DNA of 64,000 nucleotides from Scalesia atractyloides (GCA_947069175.1 CAMTDV010000012.1:36798341-36862340); one strand, 5' to 3'. Shown: positions 21,127 to 33,950, numbered from the stretch's first letter. The notes: generated by a model from the letters alone, not told the origin. Numbers and translations are program-made.

Positions 21127-21712
21127 TGGAGGGGTATGGTCCCAAAAACCTCGGCAGGTTGTGCCAGACCATGTTGCACGATGAGCAGTCGTGCAAAGCA
21201 CAAAAAGTACGCAAGGACGTACGCGTGGCACCAACCAGCTCACGCCAGCGACTGTCACACGATCTCCACTAACAGCTGATGACAGATCAGACAACAAGGA
21301 CAACTGCCAGGACACGTGGCCCCATCCACCGTACGCCAAGCGCTCTTCCTGCCAGGGACCACTAACGGTCATAACAGAGGAGACAGAATGGATATTCCTG
21401 GTTGTCGGGTCTAGGCCCAAGGCCCATCAGCTCATCTCCTACACACATCTCTCCTGCTATAAAGAAAGGATCGCACCTCGAGGTAAAACACACCGATTCT
21501 TGCTCACTCACTAATTGCTTGCATTATCCTTTGCAAACCTAGGTACTTATTCTCACGCAAGAGTATGGTCATGGAGAAAACCCTCCCCTTTTCTCCCGTG
21601 GCGAGACTAACGGTGTTTTCAGTTTTGTAGTGAGCTTGAATCAAGATCATATCGACGAGCAAACGAGAGATAACCTTTATATGCAGAGACCTTATGCCAG
21701 AACCTAGATATC
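21127..21712 (+). repeat. 5' LTR of element D (internally deleted)
   Basis: Starts TGGAGGGG and matches the 3' LTR to cctagatatc. Compared with the 3' LTR it lacks about 420 bp after the first 30 bases, and it lacks the 21-bp scar at 38672. TATAAAG at 21458-21464 is a candidate promoter. At 21712 similarity stops and gag-like sequence follows at once, so the true LTR end and primer-binding site may be deleted here. Confidence 0.8.
21458..21464 (+). promoter_or_regulatory. TATA-like box in 5' LTR of D
   Basis: TATAAAG in the context GCTATAAAGAAAGGATCGC, repeated with one change at 38796-38802 in the 3' LTR. Confidence 0.5.
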
Positions 21713-22930
21713 CCAGCGTGAAGAAATTGATAGAACGTATGGCGAAGGTGACAGCGCTAACGTGTTCCACCGATTGTCAAAAGATCACGCCTCATATAAG
21801 CCTACGCCACGAGCTGTGTACAATCCGGAGGCTGAATATAATTACAACTTGATCTACAGGCCAGCCGAAGCAGCAGAGCATTCTAAGTTCGAAGGAGATT
21901 GCGCTAGCCCCACTTGAAGGAACAAAATTACCTTCCAATGTGGGAAAGTATAATGCGCTGACAGACCCAGATGATCACATGTGCTTGTTCACTGGCACAT
22001 GGCTTATTGGAGGTTGGACACTACCTATGTGGTGTCATATGTTTGTCCAAACCCTTATAGGAGCCGCGAGCCTATGGTTTGACAACTTACCAACGGGTAA
22101 GCTCACTTCTTGGAACGATCTCAAAGATAAGTTCCTAACCCACTTTAGCCAGCAGCGGCGATACGTTAGATTCTTCAGACGTTATGAATATTTGGCGGAT
22201 GGATGATGAAAGTTTGGAAGATTTCATCACGCGCTACAACAAAGAGGTTTTGGAGATAGGCGATGTCCACGAAGACCTGATTCGTGCGTAGTTCAAATAT
22301 GTTGTCCGGTGCGATGAGATAAAAGTCTTGTCAGGAACCGCTGGCCTCCCAAAAAGTTGGGAGAAACTCATGACGACAGCCAAGGTTTACGCGCAGATGG
22401 AGCACAACTTGAACTCCAACCGACCTCCAATGCCTCAGTATCGCCCGCAAGATATGAGCAGGAGTTTTAGGAAGAAAAACAAGAAAAATTGGAAAGAGTC
22501 TAATTAGAACCTTTCTTACTCGTCAGTCGACGCGCGTGCAACGATTAACAAGATTGCTACTCAAAGAGCAATAAAACAAGATAATCGCGACAGGTAGTGG
22601 ACGCCATTAACGAAGACCCCGGCGGAAGTACTCAGCACGGAGGATCATCAGTTCAAGCAGCCACCTCCAATGAGAAATAAAAAAGTCAAGATCCTAACCT
22701 TTTTTGCGATTACCGCAAGGACACCAGCATACCACCGACAACTGCATCAGTCTGTGCACGGAAATAGAGAAGGCATTGAAGAGTGGGACGCTCACCCATC
22801 TGCTTCAGAACGTGCGCAAGGAAGTGCGTCAAATTACTCGCAGCAAAGAAGGCCCGAGTAACAAGAAATGAAGCAATCTTTCGTTCATATGATACAAGGT
22901 GTTCCAGTGCGCAAGCGTTGCCATCAGAAG
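21713..22930 (+). pseudogene. Element D gag, frameshifted
   Basis: A Tat-type capsid region: LPSNVGKYNALTDPDDHMC, WTLPMWCHMFVQTLIGAASL and DLKDKFLTHFSQQRRY (21907-22180), then in other frames ESLEDFITRYNKEVLEIGD and HLLQNVRKEVRQITRSKEG. Frame changes lie near 21910 and 22175. Stops interrupt near 22290, 22504 and 22595. The zinc-knuckle region near 22705-22740 has lost its normal spacing. Confidence 0.82.
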
Positions 22931-22939
22931 AATTGTACG

Positions 22940-23500
22940 CCACATTGGCGCGAACAACAAGTTATTTTTCCCATAGTTCCCGACGGCCCCCAAGAGGAAC
23001 GACCGGTCGTGATAACTGGCATTTCTTGCCATTATCGCACGGATTACATGTTCATTGACCTGGGAAGTTCTATGGATATCATCTATGAATAATGTTTCTA
23101 ACAGCTAGACCCGGAGGACAAAGCGCGCTTAGAGCCGGTTAATTTCCCATTGACTGGTTTATGTAATGAAGCCATTTTTCCCGTTGGACAGATCTACTTC
23201 CTAGTAACTCTTTCAAACAGACGACATTCACGCACGGTCCTCGTTAACTTTATGGTGATGCCAGCAACATCTCGCCATGACGTGTTACTCGGCCGTCGCG
23301 TGCACAGAAATTTCGACATGATTACATCAACTCCTCACGCCGCGTGCGGTTTTCCAATAAAAACCGGCGTGATAATCATGTATTTCAAGAAAGACGTCAT
23401 GTCCATAGAGGAAGAACCACCAGTGAAGGTAGGGAAGTCATCCACAGACGGTGAACCAGAAAAATGGGTACTAAATAACAGGTACCTAGAACAAACGGTG
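22940..23500 (+). pseudogene. Element D protease
   Basis: Retropepsin-like region with PVVITGISCHYRTDYMFIDL followed by GSSMDIIYE near the active site, and FMVMPATSRHDVLLGR. The usual D-G-G-S-S signature reads D-L-G-S-S. A stop follows MDIIYE at 23090. The second half (23150-23500) is open and runs on into the RT leader. Confidence 0.75.
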
Positions 23501-24480
23501 TTGCTAAGTCCCGCTATGACCCCTACAATCAAGGCGCGACTTAAACAACTCTTGTTCCGCAATAAGGATATTTTTGTGTGGTCACCGACAAATATGACAG
23601 GGGTACCTAGAGAGATCGCAGAGCACGCGCTGCAGACATTTCCATCAGTCGAGCCGGTCATACAGAAGAAGCGCAGTTTTGGAGCAGAGAAAACTCGCGC
23701 AATGAATGAGCAAGTTTCAGAGCTCCTCAAGGTGGGAATTCTCAAAGAAGTGTGCTACCAAACATAGGTGGCCAATCCAGTCATGGTCCAGAAGCACAAT
23801 GGTAGTTGGCGCATGTGCGTCGATTTCAAAGACTTGAACAAAGCATGTCCGAAAGGCTGCTACTCTTTGCTAGAAATCGATAAAAAGGTGGACTCCCTCG
23901 CTTCTTTTCGGTGGAAATGCTTCCTTGATTGCTATAAAGGCTACCACCAAATCCAGATGAAGAAAGAGGATGAAGACAAAACAGCCTCCACATAGACAAG
24001 GGGATATTTTGCTACACAAAGATGCCTTTTAGGTTACGCAATTCGGGAGCCACCTATCAGCGTTTAATGGATCATGTCTTTGGAGATGACATAGGCGTGA
24101 CTATGGAATTGTACATCAATGACTTGGTCATCATGAGTCCGGACGAGGAAATGATGTTGGCAAACATTCAAAAGACTTTTGCATCCCTGTGCAAGGTCAA
24201 CCTGAAGTTGAAAGCTGGGAAATGCTCGTTCGGGATGGAAGAAGGTAAATTCTTGTGGTTTATTGTCACGCGCGATGGTTTTAAGGTCAACCCTGAGAAA
24301 GTTGAAACAATTCAACGTATGCCTTCACCTCGACCATCAAGGAAATGCAACGGTTAGCTAGGCGATTGGCTGCGCTGAACAGATTCTTAACAAACCACGG
24401 GATAAATCCTTCCCATTCATCAGCACTTTGAGAAATTGTGTGAAACAGAACAAGTTTCAGTAGACTCCTGATGAGGAGAA
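23501..24480 (+). pseudogene. Element D reverse transcriptase
   Basis: Pieces include MNEQVSELLKVGILKEV, HNGSWRMCVDFKDLNKACPK, LDCYKGYHQIQMKKEDEDKT, then MPFRLRNSGATYQRLMDHVF. The catalytic YVDD is replaced by YIND at 24112-24123, losing one of the two metal-binding Asp residues. Stops at about 23765 and 23994 split it. It ends near 24357 with VNPEKVETIQ and a degraded connection. Confidence 0.85.
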
Positions 24481-24970
24481 AGCCTTTCGACATATGAAGG
24501 AATGTTTAATTCAACTGCCTACACTCACGGACCCACAAAAGAGCGAACCATTGATTCTATACCTCTCCGCATCGGGATATTGCTATTGGCGGAGTCTTGC
24601 TGGTCGAATGCGTAGGAGTCCAAACTCTGGTTTACTATGTAAGCAAGATGTTAACCGACCTAGAGACAAGATACCTGATGCTGGAAAAACTTGCTTTAGC
24701 ATTGGTTTACGCATCTCGTCGGTTGCGTAGGTATTTTTCTGGTCATGTGATCAAAGTTCTCACGAACTATCACCTGGGCCAGGTTTTATCCAAACCTGAC
24801 ATATCAAGCCGCTTAGCGAAATGGGCAATCGAATTAGGATGACACAACATTATGTACAAGCTGCACCCAGCTACCAAGGCCAGATATTAGCCGATTTCAT
24901 CACGGAAGTCCTGAGCAACAAGTGCAAGAATGTGAGGCTGTTCAAAATCTAGCGCCTATCGCGGATGATT
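24481..24970 (+). pseudogene. Element D first RNase H
   Basis: The region encodes MKECLIQLPTLTDPQKSEPL and LYLSASG, where an intact enzyme normally has an Asp-containing YLAVS-like start. It shifts frame to VYYVSKMLTDLETRYLMLEK and VLTNYHLGQVLSKPDISSRL. This is the retroviral-type RNase H of a Ty3/gypsy pol, broken by a frame change near 24595 and a stop near 24841. Confidence 0.8.
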
Positions 24971-25430
24971 GCGCATAGACCCTCCACACTGACGACGCAT
25001 CCAACAATGACAACGCAGAAGCTGGTCTTCGTTTAATAAGCCTTGATAACCAGGATTTTACCTATGCCATCAAGTTGGATTTCAAAAGCACAAACAATAA
25101 AGCAGAACATGAAGCGTTTCTAGCAGGCCTTCGGTTAGCCATCAAAATGGGCGCTAGGAATTTGGAAGCGCATGTCGACTTTCTTTTGGTTGCAGGGCAA
25201 ATCAATGGCCTGTATGATGCAAAAGGCGAGACGATGGCCCTGTACCACGAACAGGCACAGTCTTTGGTAAGCAAATACCATAATTTCAAAATGATCCACA
25301 TAAATCAACGTGAGAACAAACATGCAGATGCACTCAGTAAACTGGCGGCAACAAGCTTCAAACACCTCGCGCGAGAAGTGCGCATCGAGGTGCTAAAAAA
25401 CCCTTCTGTTCCACTACGCCAAGTGAATGT
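24971..25430 (+). pseudogene. Element D second (archaeal-type) RNase H
   Basis: Encodes DFKSTNNKAEHEAFLAGLRL, where the NKAEYEAL-like helix is diagnostic, then NGLYDAKGETMALYHEQAQS and NKHADALSKLAA. Such an extra archaeal-type RNase H follows the normal one only in Tat-lineage elements, so this domain fixes the lineage. The 25075-25629 frame is open and runs into integrase. The upstream start with its first catalytic Asp is degraded. Confidence 0.85.
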
Positions 25431-26668
25431 CATAGAAATGGGAACTCCTTCTTGGATGTCTCCCATCATCATGTTCTTGCAGTCTGGGATACTCCCAGAA
25501 AACAAGGCGGAGGCAAGGAAAGTCCAAAACCAGGCGCTGAATTATGAAATGGCAGACGGAATACTTTACCGGAAGTCATACCTTAGACCACTCCTTCGCT
25601 GCGTAGATCCGCAAGACGCACATACTTGATCCGCGAAATACATGAGTGATTGTACGGAATTCATGCTGATCCACGCATGGTAGTCGCAAAGATCATGAAT
25701 GTTGGATACTGTTGGCCCGACATGCACTTAGATACAGTCGAAACGCTGCGGAAATGCACATCATGTCAGCGACACGCACCTAAGACATTGCGTCCCAAAA
25801 ACCCCTTGATCCCAGTGACAACAACATGGCCTTTCAGCAGTGGGCAATCGATATGGTGGGACCCTTCCTGATGCTCCAGGTGCCGTAAAGTTTATAATCG
25901 TAGTTGTCAATTACTTTACCAAGTGAGTAGAAGCCAAGCCTCTCGCATCCACCACGACAACGGTAGTTTGAAAATTCATTTGGGAGCACATCATTTGCTG
26001 TTTCGGTCTACTTCTACGCATTGTCAGTGATAACGGCCCCAATTTTGCTTCTGAAGATCTACAATGATGGATGACTGAGATGCATATTGAGCACGTCTTC
26101 ACTTCGGTAGCGCATCCCCAAGGGAATGGCCAAGTTGAAAGTATAAACAAAAGTTAGTCGAAAGGATCAAGACAAGATTGGGGACGGTGCGGAGAGTTTG
26201 GGTGGATGAGTTACCAAGTATCCTTTGGGCTCATCGGACCATGCCGAAAACTAGCACCGGTGAGACACCATTTAGCCTTGTTTATAGGACTGAGGCAGTA
26301 ATCCCAGCTGAGATGGGTCTCCCATCACCATGCATCGTTGCCATACAAACCCAGAATAATGATGAAGAGCGCAGGATTGACCTACACCTCTTGGAAGAGA
26401 GGCGTGTAAACGCCGCAATCAATGAAGCCAAATACAAGTCAAAGCTCGAAAAATACTACAATGCGCGAGTCCGCATTGTACCTTCCTGCCTGTTGATTTC
26501 GTTTTGAGAGATAACGAAGCGTCCAATACTAAGAGTCCAAGAAAGCTTGCGCCTAAGTGGGAAGGCCCTTACATAATCCACGAAGTCTTAGGAAAGGGGG
26601 CTTACACCCTCAAACGTTTAGACAAAACAAACATTCCTAGGACCTGGAATGGCGAACAATTAAGATGA
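25431..26668 (+). pseudogene. Element D integrase
   Basis: The zinc-binding domain keeps ADGILYRKSYLRPLLRC, HADPRMVVAKIMNVGYCWPD and CTSCQRHAPKT. The catalytic core keeps KFIIVVVNYFTKWVEAKPLA, IVSDNGPNFAS and HPQGNGQVES. The C-terminal part keeps SPRKLAPKWEGPYIIHEVLG and GAYTLKRLD. Stops or frame changes interrupt near 25628, 25845, 25928, 26064 and 26155. Ends near 26668. Confidence 0.82.
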
Positions 26669-27192
26669 TGCTATATATAATCTGAGCATCTTCAAACGCC
26701 AAGGCCTTACGCTTTATCAATGTTTGCGTAAAAGACTAGTGAACCTATGATCCAATCTTATCGATTTTGGTACATGACTCTTACGCCTTATCGATAATAA
26801 AAAGAACAAAATCGATACATGACATCCATTATTTAGATATCTTGTTACAAATGCACGAAGCCACTTTGGGTATACGCAAAAAACATCATATAACATGACT
26901 CATGAACAGAATTCACCTCAACTTCAGTAGTTAACTATTGTATGCGCATGGGGTGTGACGTTCATACATGAGCTCATTACTAGTTTTATTGGCTCTACCT
27001 ATAAAGAGTAGTTATTTTCATGCAAATATTGGAACTTTAAATATAAACTTCAAATTATCATTCAACTTGCCCACAGCGGGTCAAAAGTACAGTACTAGTC
27101 GTTAAACAAACACATGTTGCGCAGTTACATGAAATTACAATCAAGATTCCTAACAGTCATCCTAAACATCACACGATTAAGGCATTCACACC
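26669..27192. other. Spacer between pol and antisense ORF of D
   Basis: No coding frame. AT-rich with a repeated ttatcgat theme near 26757-26815. In Tat elements the region between pol and the 3' LTR is long and poorly conserved. Confidence 0.5.
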
Positions 27193-29257
27193 CTATTCTT
27201 CTGAGTCTTCAACTTCAGCAGCATCATGAAAAATATCCTTTAAACGATCAACAAAGTCATCGTGTTGAAGCGCTTCACTCATCAAATCCATCACTGGTAG
27301 CTGCAGACGGTCATACTCTTGCTTCGCCTTGGAAAAGGCAGCATCTGTATTGACCCCATGGGTAGCGGCGCGGCTAGTTTCCCAGGAAACATCCAAAGCA
27401 CGAGTTACATGATGAGCGCACTCTGCATAGCCCTGCGCATATTCGACATGGCGAGTTGTGACCATCAGCTTGGCCACAACACTGTCCAGCTCCACCGAGA
27501 TGAGGATTGAGTTGGCAATCTACACAAATGCAAGTAAAATGAGATTCAAGATAAATGGTGATCAAAATAATAACAGCGTACTTACATTTACGACTCCGTG
27601 CTGCCACATCCAAAGCATGTTGTTCGTTAAAGGCTCAATCACACTCTCTGCCGTGGCGCGGCTGCTTTTGAATCTTCTAATTCTTCCATGCAAGTTCGGC
27701 GCGCTTCTCACCTGCACTCACCTTTGCATCAGAGAGGCGTAGCTTTTCTTGATCCTCCAAGTGCCTACGCTGTAGTTCTGCCTTTTCAACCCTGGCAGCT
27801 TGGAGATCTTTCTTCGCGCCTTCAAGAGCTGCCCTAGTCTCTGCCTGATCACGCAATAATAATGTAAGTTTGGCAATCTCTTGATCTCGTAAAATAAGAA
27901 GGGCAGAAGTTTCTACCTCTTTTTGCTCGTTACGTTCCCGATGAGACCTCGCCTCTTTGGCGGCAGCTCCAGCCTCCTCCTTCTCTTTCTTGAGGCGCTC
28001 AACCTCAGCATGCAAGCCCACCATCTCATTCCTCAATAATAATTTTTCATTGTTATCCCTTTCATAAGCATCCTTCCACAGCTTGCGCTCCTCAGCAAGT
28101 GTGGCGGTGGCGCCCTCGGCTTTCTTCCTCCACCCCAGCACAGACCACTCCTCAGTCCTTAGAGCTTCAACGAACTTGGCTTTCTCAGCCTCCGGCTCTT
28201 GTTTTTGCACGACCATTTGGGCCCGCTCAAGGACCATCTCCCTCTTCAAAGACTCAAACCTTTCTTGGTCTCGGTCATGCTGCACCATTCCCTGATAATC
28301 TTGTGAGTGTTAGAGGTGGAGCTGGCGGCTAATTGTAGGTACATGCGGTATGTTTGTTCGTAACTTTGCTCCTTGCGCGCCCTCACCTCCGCTGGGGGAA
28401 GGCATTCTTGAACCACTCCCGGCACACTTGCCAGTGGCTGAACTTCTCACCCTGCTTCAACTTCCAGACAGGGGTATGGATCTCAGCAGCTCGGCTCTCT
28501 GAATTAGACCGGTAATAGTAGTCACCCGGGTTTCGTTTGGACGAATTGGGGACCCTTTGTCAAAGGGGTGCTCCCCAAATTCCACAGCATCACCCCCGGG
28601 TACTTGCTCCGCTGACTGAGCCCCGGAAGAGAAGTCTCTTGAGGCGCATCATCAATAACCTTTTCTCTACCCTCTTCAACCATCACTTCCTCTTCAGGCA
28701 CAACTGCCTCCACATTCAAACTTGCCTCCGCTACTCCGGCACTCAACTCACCACCTTTAACACTTGGCGCTTACACAACCTCACAAACGGGTGGTGACAT
28801 AGAAGTGGTATTGACAGGCACGGTCGGAGCAAATGGAGCAAAAAATGGCGTCTCATCTTTCCCTGTATAATGAAGGCGCCACAACGGTCAAACAAGAAGA
28901 ATAAAAAATTAAGCACAAGATAAAGTTTGTACCTGGAGAAAATTTGGTTGCAAGCGCGTCAAGATTCCCACGCTAGCCAATGATTTTCCTCCATGCAACC
29001 TTCTTTGGAGGTTGCGCAACCGTATTGCCCTCAGGAAGGGCCCTCTTCTCCGTTTTCCTCTTGAGCGGTTTCGGGCTTGACCCCAGATCTATCGGCTCAT
29101 CCGGATTCGCAGCCCTTGAGGTTCAGCCTTGGGTTTCTTCAAACCTACAGGCGCAAGCCCCTCCATTGAATTAGAAACCACCACATAGTCATCCCAAGTG
29201 TCAGGCACAGAGCACGTACCTTTGGTTGGGTCTACCCTAGGTTGAGTCGGCTTCTTG
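27193..29257 (-). pseudogene. Element D antisense ORF, C-terminal half
   Basis: Minus-strand coding remnants in several frames. 29089-29257 encodes TWDDYVVVSNSMEGLAPVGL, matching a linker common in plant 'putative gypsy-type transposase' proteins. 27677-28288 is a 203-codon coiled coil rich in Glu, Lys, Ala and Arg. 27193-27495 forms an acidic C-terminus ending EDSEE. The protein would be a structural or accessory factor; its function is unknown. It joins the N-terminal half at 36422 once element C is disregarded. Confidence 0.7.
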
Positions 29258-30894
29258 TGTAACATTTGTCGTAAAATGGGTTCCAAAACCCGCTCCGTTT
29301 TGTAACGCAAGTATATATTCGTAAGCGATTATGTTAAACATTTAAAATTTTGTTATTAGTAATAAATAGTAAATTGTAATAATAAAGTTTAAATAAATAA
29401 TAAAATAGGTAATAAAACAATAATAACATAAACAAAAATTTAACAATAAAAATAAAATAGAAAAAAAGGGTGGAGGACCGCAGGTATCGAACCCGGGTCT
29501 TCACCCAAACAAAACACATGCCACAACACAACACAACACTACACACACATACTGATTTAATCCTAAAACGAATAAATCTTATACCGAAACAACACTCTAA
29601 ACCCCTTTTCAAAACAGCTGCCTGTAAAAGCTGTAACCCCAAACCATCAACAAATTTTGTTTCAATCACGAATTTAATTGAAGAAAACTGTTTTTCCAAT
29701 CATGAATTAGCATTCAATCATGGTCAAAACAATTATGTACATTAAGTCGATCATCAATTTTCTTTTTGAAACCGTTGAAACTGAAAACCAACTAAAGACA
29801 ACACCTTCAACTATAAATAGAGATCTTAGTAGCCATACAGAACTCGCTCACACACTTGAAAACACACTCTATGTTCTTAAAATATTCGCCGGAATTTTCT
29901 TGCTATCGCACGGAGGAATCAAGCATCTTCAGTTCGGTACAATCATCTAAATTTTGTTTTCTTCTCAATTACCTTGTGATCGGTTAACGCAAAACAAACC
30001 ATTCCTCAAGTTTATATTATATGGACTTTTTAAGCTTAAGATTTATAATAGATCCCATAAATATAGTCTAAAAATCCTAATAAAAGGCATTAAATAAATA
30101 TGTTAAATTCAAATAAAAGAAATATATTTACCGAATTATTATGTGAATATTTAGGTTAGTTTCATTCTCTATCGTTATGTCCATTCACAATCAAAACGCA
30201 CCAACTGTGAGTGAATTCTTACAAACCTCCCCTTTTTATTCATGTTTTGGGGTGTGTCGTTTATTTATATCTTTTATTCAAATCTCGTGCTATCACCATT
30301 ATATAATCTAATGTGCTATGTGACATGGTTGTTTATTGCTATTGTGGTTATACTTTCTCATTTTAGTCAAGCATTCACATTAGGCCCATTAGTTCCCTGT
30401 ATAGACGGGTAGAGCATTGCATGCCTAGATTGGCTCTGTTTGATTGAGCCTTGATCTCACAGTGCATCATTTATCATGCTCATGTGTACTTTGCTAGATG
30501 ATTATGTGGTTTGTGGATTGTTTACATATACGTTTGTTCATATTTGGTTTATGCACATTTTTATTAAATTAATCAACATATCATTTCTTTCTAATGTTTA
30601 AACGGGATTCACTCGCAACTTTTGTTGACCCAAAACTCTATTTTTACATATGATACTGGTGATCAGGTTGAAGCAAGGAACACTTAGGATTGGGCCTTAG
30701 AAGAAGAATAAATCATTACTTGATTGTCATGTTTAGAACATCTGGTGTTTGTATGATTTGTGTGTTGTTGGAATATTTCTTTTTTTTAATTTGATATAAT
30801 AAATATGAAACTTTTATAATAGTAAATGTCATGAGCTTTGATGAAAACCCAATCATGCCCGACTACCATTTCCGCTGCGGGTCAGGGTGTGACA
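29258..30894 (+). repeat. 5' LTR of element C (1637 bp, array deleted)
   Basis: TGTAACATTTGTCG...GGTGTGACA. It matches the 3' LTR closely except that the three sense tRNA-like modules are missing at about 30016-30020, between tttatatta and tatggacttttt. It keeps the antisense T-arm-like CCCGGGTTCGATACCTGC near 29484-29503 (minus strand). TATAAATAG lies at 29812-29820. Confidence 0.95.
29812..29820 (+). promoter_or_regulatory. TATA-like box in 5' LTR of C
   Basis: TATAAATAG in a stretch (CAACTATAAATAGAGATCTT) identical in the 3' LTR at 34711-34719. Confidence 0.55.
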
Positions 30895-30897
30895 GAT

Positions 30898-30909
30898 TGG
30901 TATCAGAGC
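30898..30909 (+). other. Primer-binding site of element C
   Basis: TGGTATCAGAGC, 3 bp after the LTR end, complementary to the 3' end of plant initiator tRNA-Met. Confidence 0.92.
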
Positions 30910-31724
30910 TTTTGATTATAGGGATATAGGATAGGTTATTAGACCCTTAGAGCCTATACTATAGTTGATTAGATTTTAATTGTTTACGTGTTAATTGGTT
31001 ACATGCAAACTCATGATATTTACTTGTTTTACATTTATCTCACTCACACTATTATATGATTTTGTGTGATATTTAATATACATATTGTCAAACATAACAT
31101 GCTTACGTATAAACGCATCACGCACGTTTCAATTCTCACATTTTTAAAACATTTACATGTTTCCTTTCTTAAGATTTTTTGATGTTTTTTTATCTTTCAA
31201 TCTCATCAAAGTGAGTTCTACGAAAGGCATGTAGTAACTGGAAGGGTACAAGTACCGGTAGTCAGAACGTCTTGTCTAGGTTTGGCATTCGTATAAATCC
31301 AATATAACGGACTAGATTGCCTACCTCGGGACTAATGATGCGAGTAGAAGGACCTATTAGACCAAAGCATGCCACACCAAACGTCGTGCGAACTAACCCC
31401 ACTTTGAGTTTCACTGTGTCTACACCAGGACAACTTCCGACCTTTTATCTCGTAATCATGTTTTACGATTTTCATTCGGGTGGTGCAAGTGTTAACAGGC
31501 CAACACCAATGTGAACCCTACAGGAGCCCAGTAGTCATGGGGGCCCACATGACTACCTAGGCCAAATTTGGGGACATATGGGGGCCCAAACATGAGCAAA
31601 GCCCAAGACATCCTATGGATGTAGTGAATTTATTTTTCTCATTTGTTTTGTGGATGTTAATTTCTAAATACGACACATGACACCTATACACCAAACTCAT
31701 AGTCTCGTTACGCATTTCCTGTAG
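30910..31724 (+). other. 5' leader of element C
   Basis: Non-coding. It contains tagtaactggaagggt (31232-31247), the conserved leader block, and a stretch close to the element A leader (gcatgccacaccaaacgtcg). Confidence 0.7.
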
Positions 31725-33074
31725 ATGTCTTCTAGGCACTCTTGTAGAGGTAGGATATCAGAAAGATCTGGCGAGCGCATGGCTGCTCAAATAGCCCAAC
31801 AAATGGCTGCTGTGATTCCCGATATTGTAATTCAAGTCCAACAAGCTCTTGCCACTAATCCTATCAACCCAATTAACCAAGAAGGTCAAAATGTTGCCAA
31901 TCCTCCCAAAAACACCACCAAGTGCACATACAAGCACTTCAACTCATGTGACCCTCCAAAGTATGAAGGAACTGAAGGGGTCACTGCTTTCCTTCGATGG
32001 TTTGAGGAAATGGAGAGTACTTTTCTCAATTGTGATTGCCCCAACGACTGTAAGGTTCGTTATGCTACTTGTCGTCATTTGGGGTAGCACTTACTTGGTG
32101 GAATGCCGAAAAGGGTAGAGGAGGCGCCGAAGTCGCAGTAACCCTAACTTGGGAACAACTTAGAGAACTCATGAGAAGACGTTTCTGCCCAAGAAGCGAA
32201 ATTAAGAAGTTGGAGGATGAGTTCTATTTCCTGAAGTAAAAAGAGGGAGATCATATAACCTACAATAAGAGGTTTCTCGAGTTAAATCAAATGGTTCTAA
32301 TTTGTTTACTCCTCTCTACCATCTGATCAAGCACTACATTAGGGGTCTTCCTTCGAAGATTCAGGACTCTGTGATGAGTACTACCGCCTGCAACTTTGGA
32401 AGCAGCAATGGAACTAGCTACTGAGCTCACCAAAAACCACATCAAGAATGGGGATTTCAATGATGAGAAGAAGAAAGATAAAACACCAACTGAAACCCCT
32501 AACACAACTCAAGCCGGATCCTCTTCACAAGTTACTCCCAAGAGAAAACGAAACGAGAAAAATTTTGCTGTCACTCAAAGCAGTCAGTCAACTTCACAAG
32601 CATTACCACTCCAAGCTATCCCAATCACCCAAGTGACACCCAATCTAGCATACCCAAACAAGAAACCTTACACTGGCCCTCACCCTCAATGCAACACCTG
32701 CCATTATCACCATCAACCCACCGTACCCTGCCTATTGTGCGCCAAATGTGGGCGTTATGGTCATTTGAGTAACACCTGTCGTGCCCCTCAAAACCAAACT
32801 CCACCCCCTGCTCAAAATATGATTCAACCGTATCAACAACCTCAATATCCCATGATCCCACATGTTCGAGCTTGGTTTAATTGTGGTGACCCTACCCACT
32901 TTAGAAACACGTGTCCTAGGTTGGTTAATATCATTAACACTCAAGCCCATGCAAACCCTGTTAACCAAGCGAACTAGGCTAACCCAGCACCTCCATCGGC
33001 AAGAGGAAGAGCCTACAACATTAACGCAAACCCAGTTGAGGTCAACAACGGTGCGAATGAGCAACCCAACTAGC
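31725..33074 (+). pseudogene. Element C gag
   Basis: Starts MSSRHSCRGR and is closely similar to element A Gag. The capsid region runs CTYKHFNSCDPPKYEGTEGV and continues LRELMRRRFCPRSEIK after a frame change near 32080. A stop lies at 32238 (TAA in 'LK-stop-KEGD'), and further frame changes lie near 32300. The cluster CNTCHYHHQPTVPCLLCAKC is kept. The second knuckle has lost its first Cys (AWFNCGDPTHFRNTC, where A has ACYNCGDP). Stops at 32976 and 33072. Probably not functional now. Confidence 0.85.
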
Positions 33075-33950
33075 CTTCCATCACAAAGAAACAAGGCTCC
33101 GCTCCAACCGTTATTTCTTAATGTTTTCTATAAATTTCATTCCTTGTTTAATTAGTCAAGATATCTTTGTTTTCAATTTGGGTAATAATGTATCAAAATT
33201 TTAATGCAGTAACGTAATTTATATACGCTATGCCAAGTTGATTCATTGCATATCCCTATTCATCGTTTAAAATTCATGTCATCGTACATCATGACGAACC
33301 TCGTCTTATCATTTAAAGAAGTTGGGTCGTGTCTCACTTTTTCATAGACTGCCACTTCCTCATAACACACGAGGGAGGTACCCCTGTCATTCAGACTCGC
33401 TTTCCTCGGATTCGAGACTCAAGCTTTAGCAGTTGTGTTTGTTTATGTTTGGTAGATTTTTTGGAACGAGTCACGTAGAACTAATCATGACTTGATAACA
33501 AGGTCGATGAAAATTTGACAAGGATATGGTGGATACGCTGCAGGTACTTCCTATATATAAGTATTCTTGTCAAGTGATCAAAAGCATTGTTAGACGGTTA
33601 TGGAAGTTCCGTGTAAGTAGTGTTAATCTCAATTTGGATAACAATGTAGTTGATGACTCTGTTCTGTGATGTAACTTTATCATTGTGACGCTTTGATTTT
33701 CTCAAAACCCTTATTCATGAGACCATATCTAGTTAGTCACCTCCGAGTTACAACCCTTTCTCACTACTACGCCTCAGGCATCAAAAATGATTCCTGTAAC
33801 AGGGTATTCAACCCTCACTAGGAACGTTAGCGCCTCAATCGAAAATTTAAACATCGCACTCACTGGGTTATGTAAACCCATAGCGTAAATTCTAAATATC
33901 ACACCCCCTTTCACTGTTAAAAGATATTCAGATTTATGAATCAACGCATT
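33075..33950 (+). other. Non-coding middle of element C
   Basis: Occupies the place of protease, RT and integrase, but I recognise no pol sequence in any frame. Origin unknown; it could be captured DNA or a decayed spacer. Confidence 0.5.

Noticed and set aside
29334..29699. 121-codon minus frame rich in Tyr, Leu and Phe in the C LTR
   Set aside because: AT-rich LTR sequence read in a lucky frame; its copy in the 3' LTR is interrupted differently.
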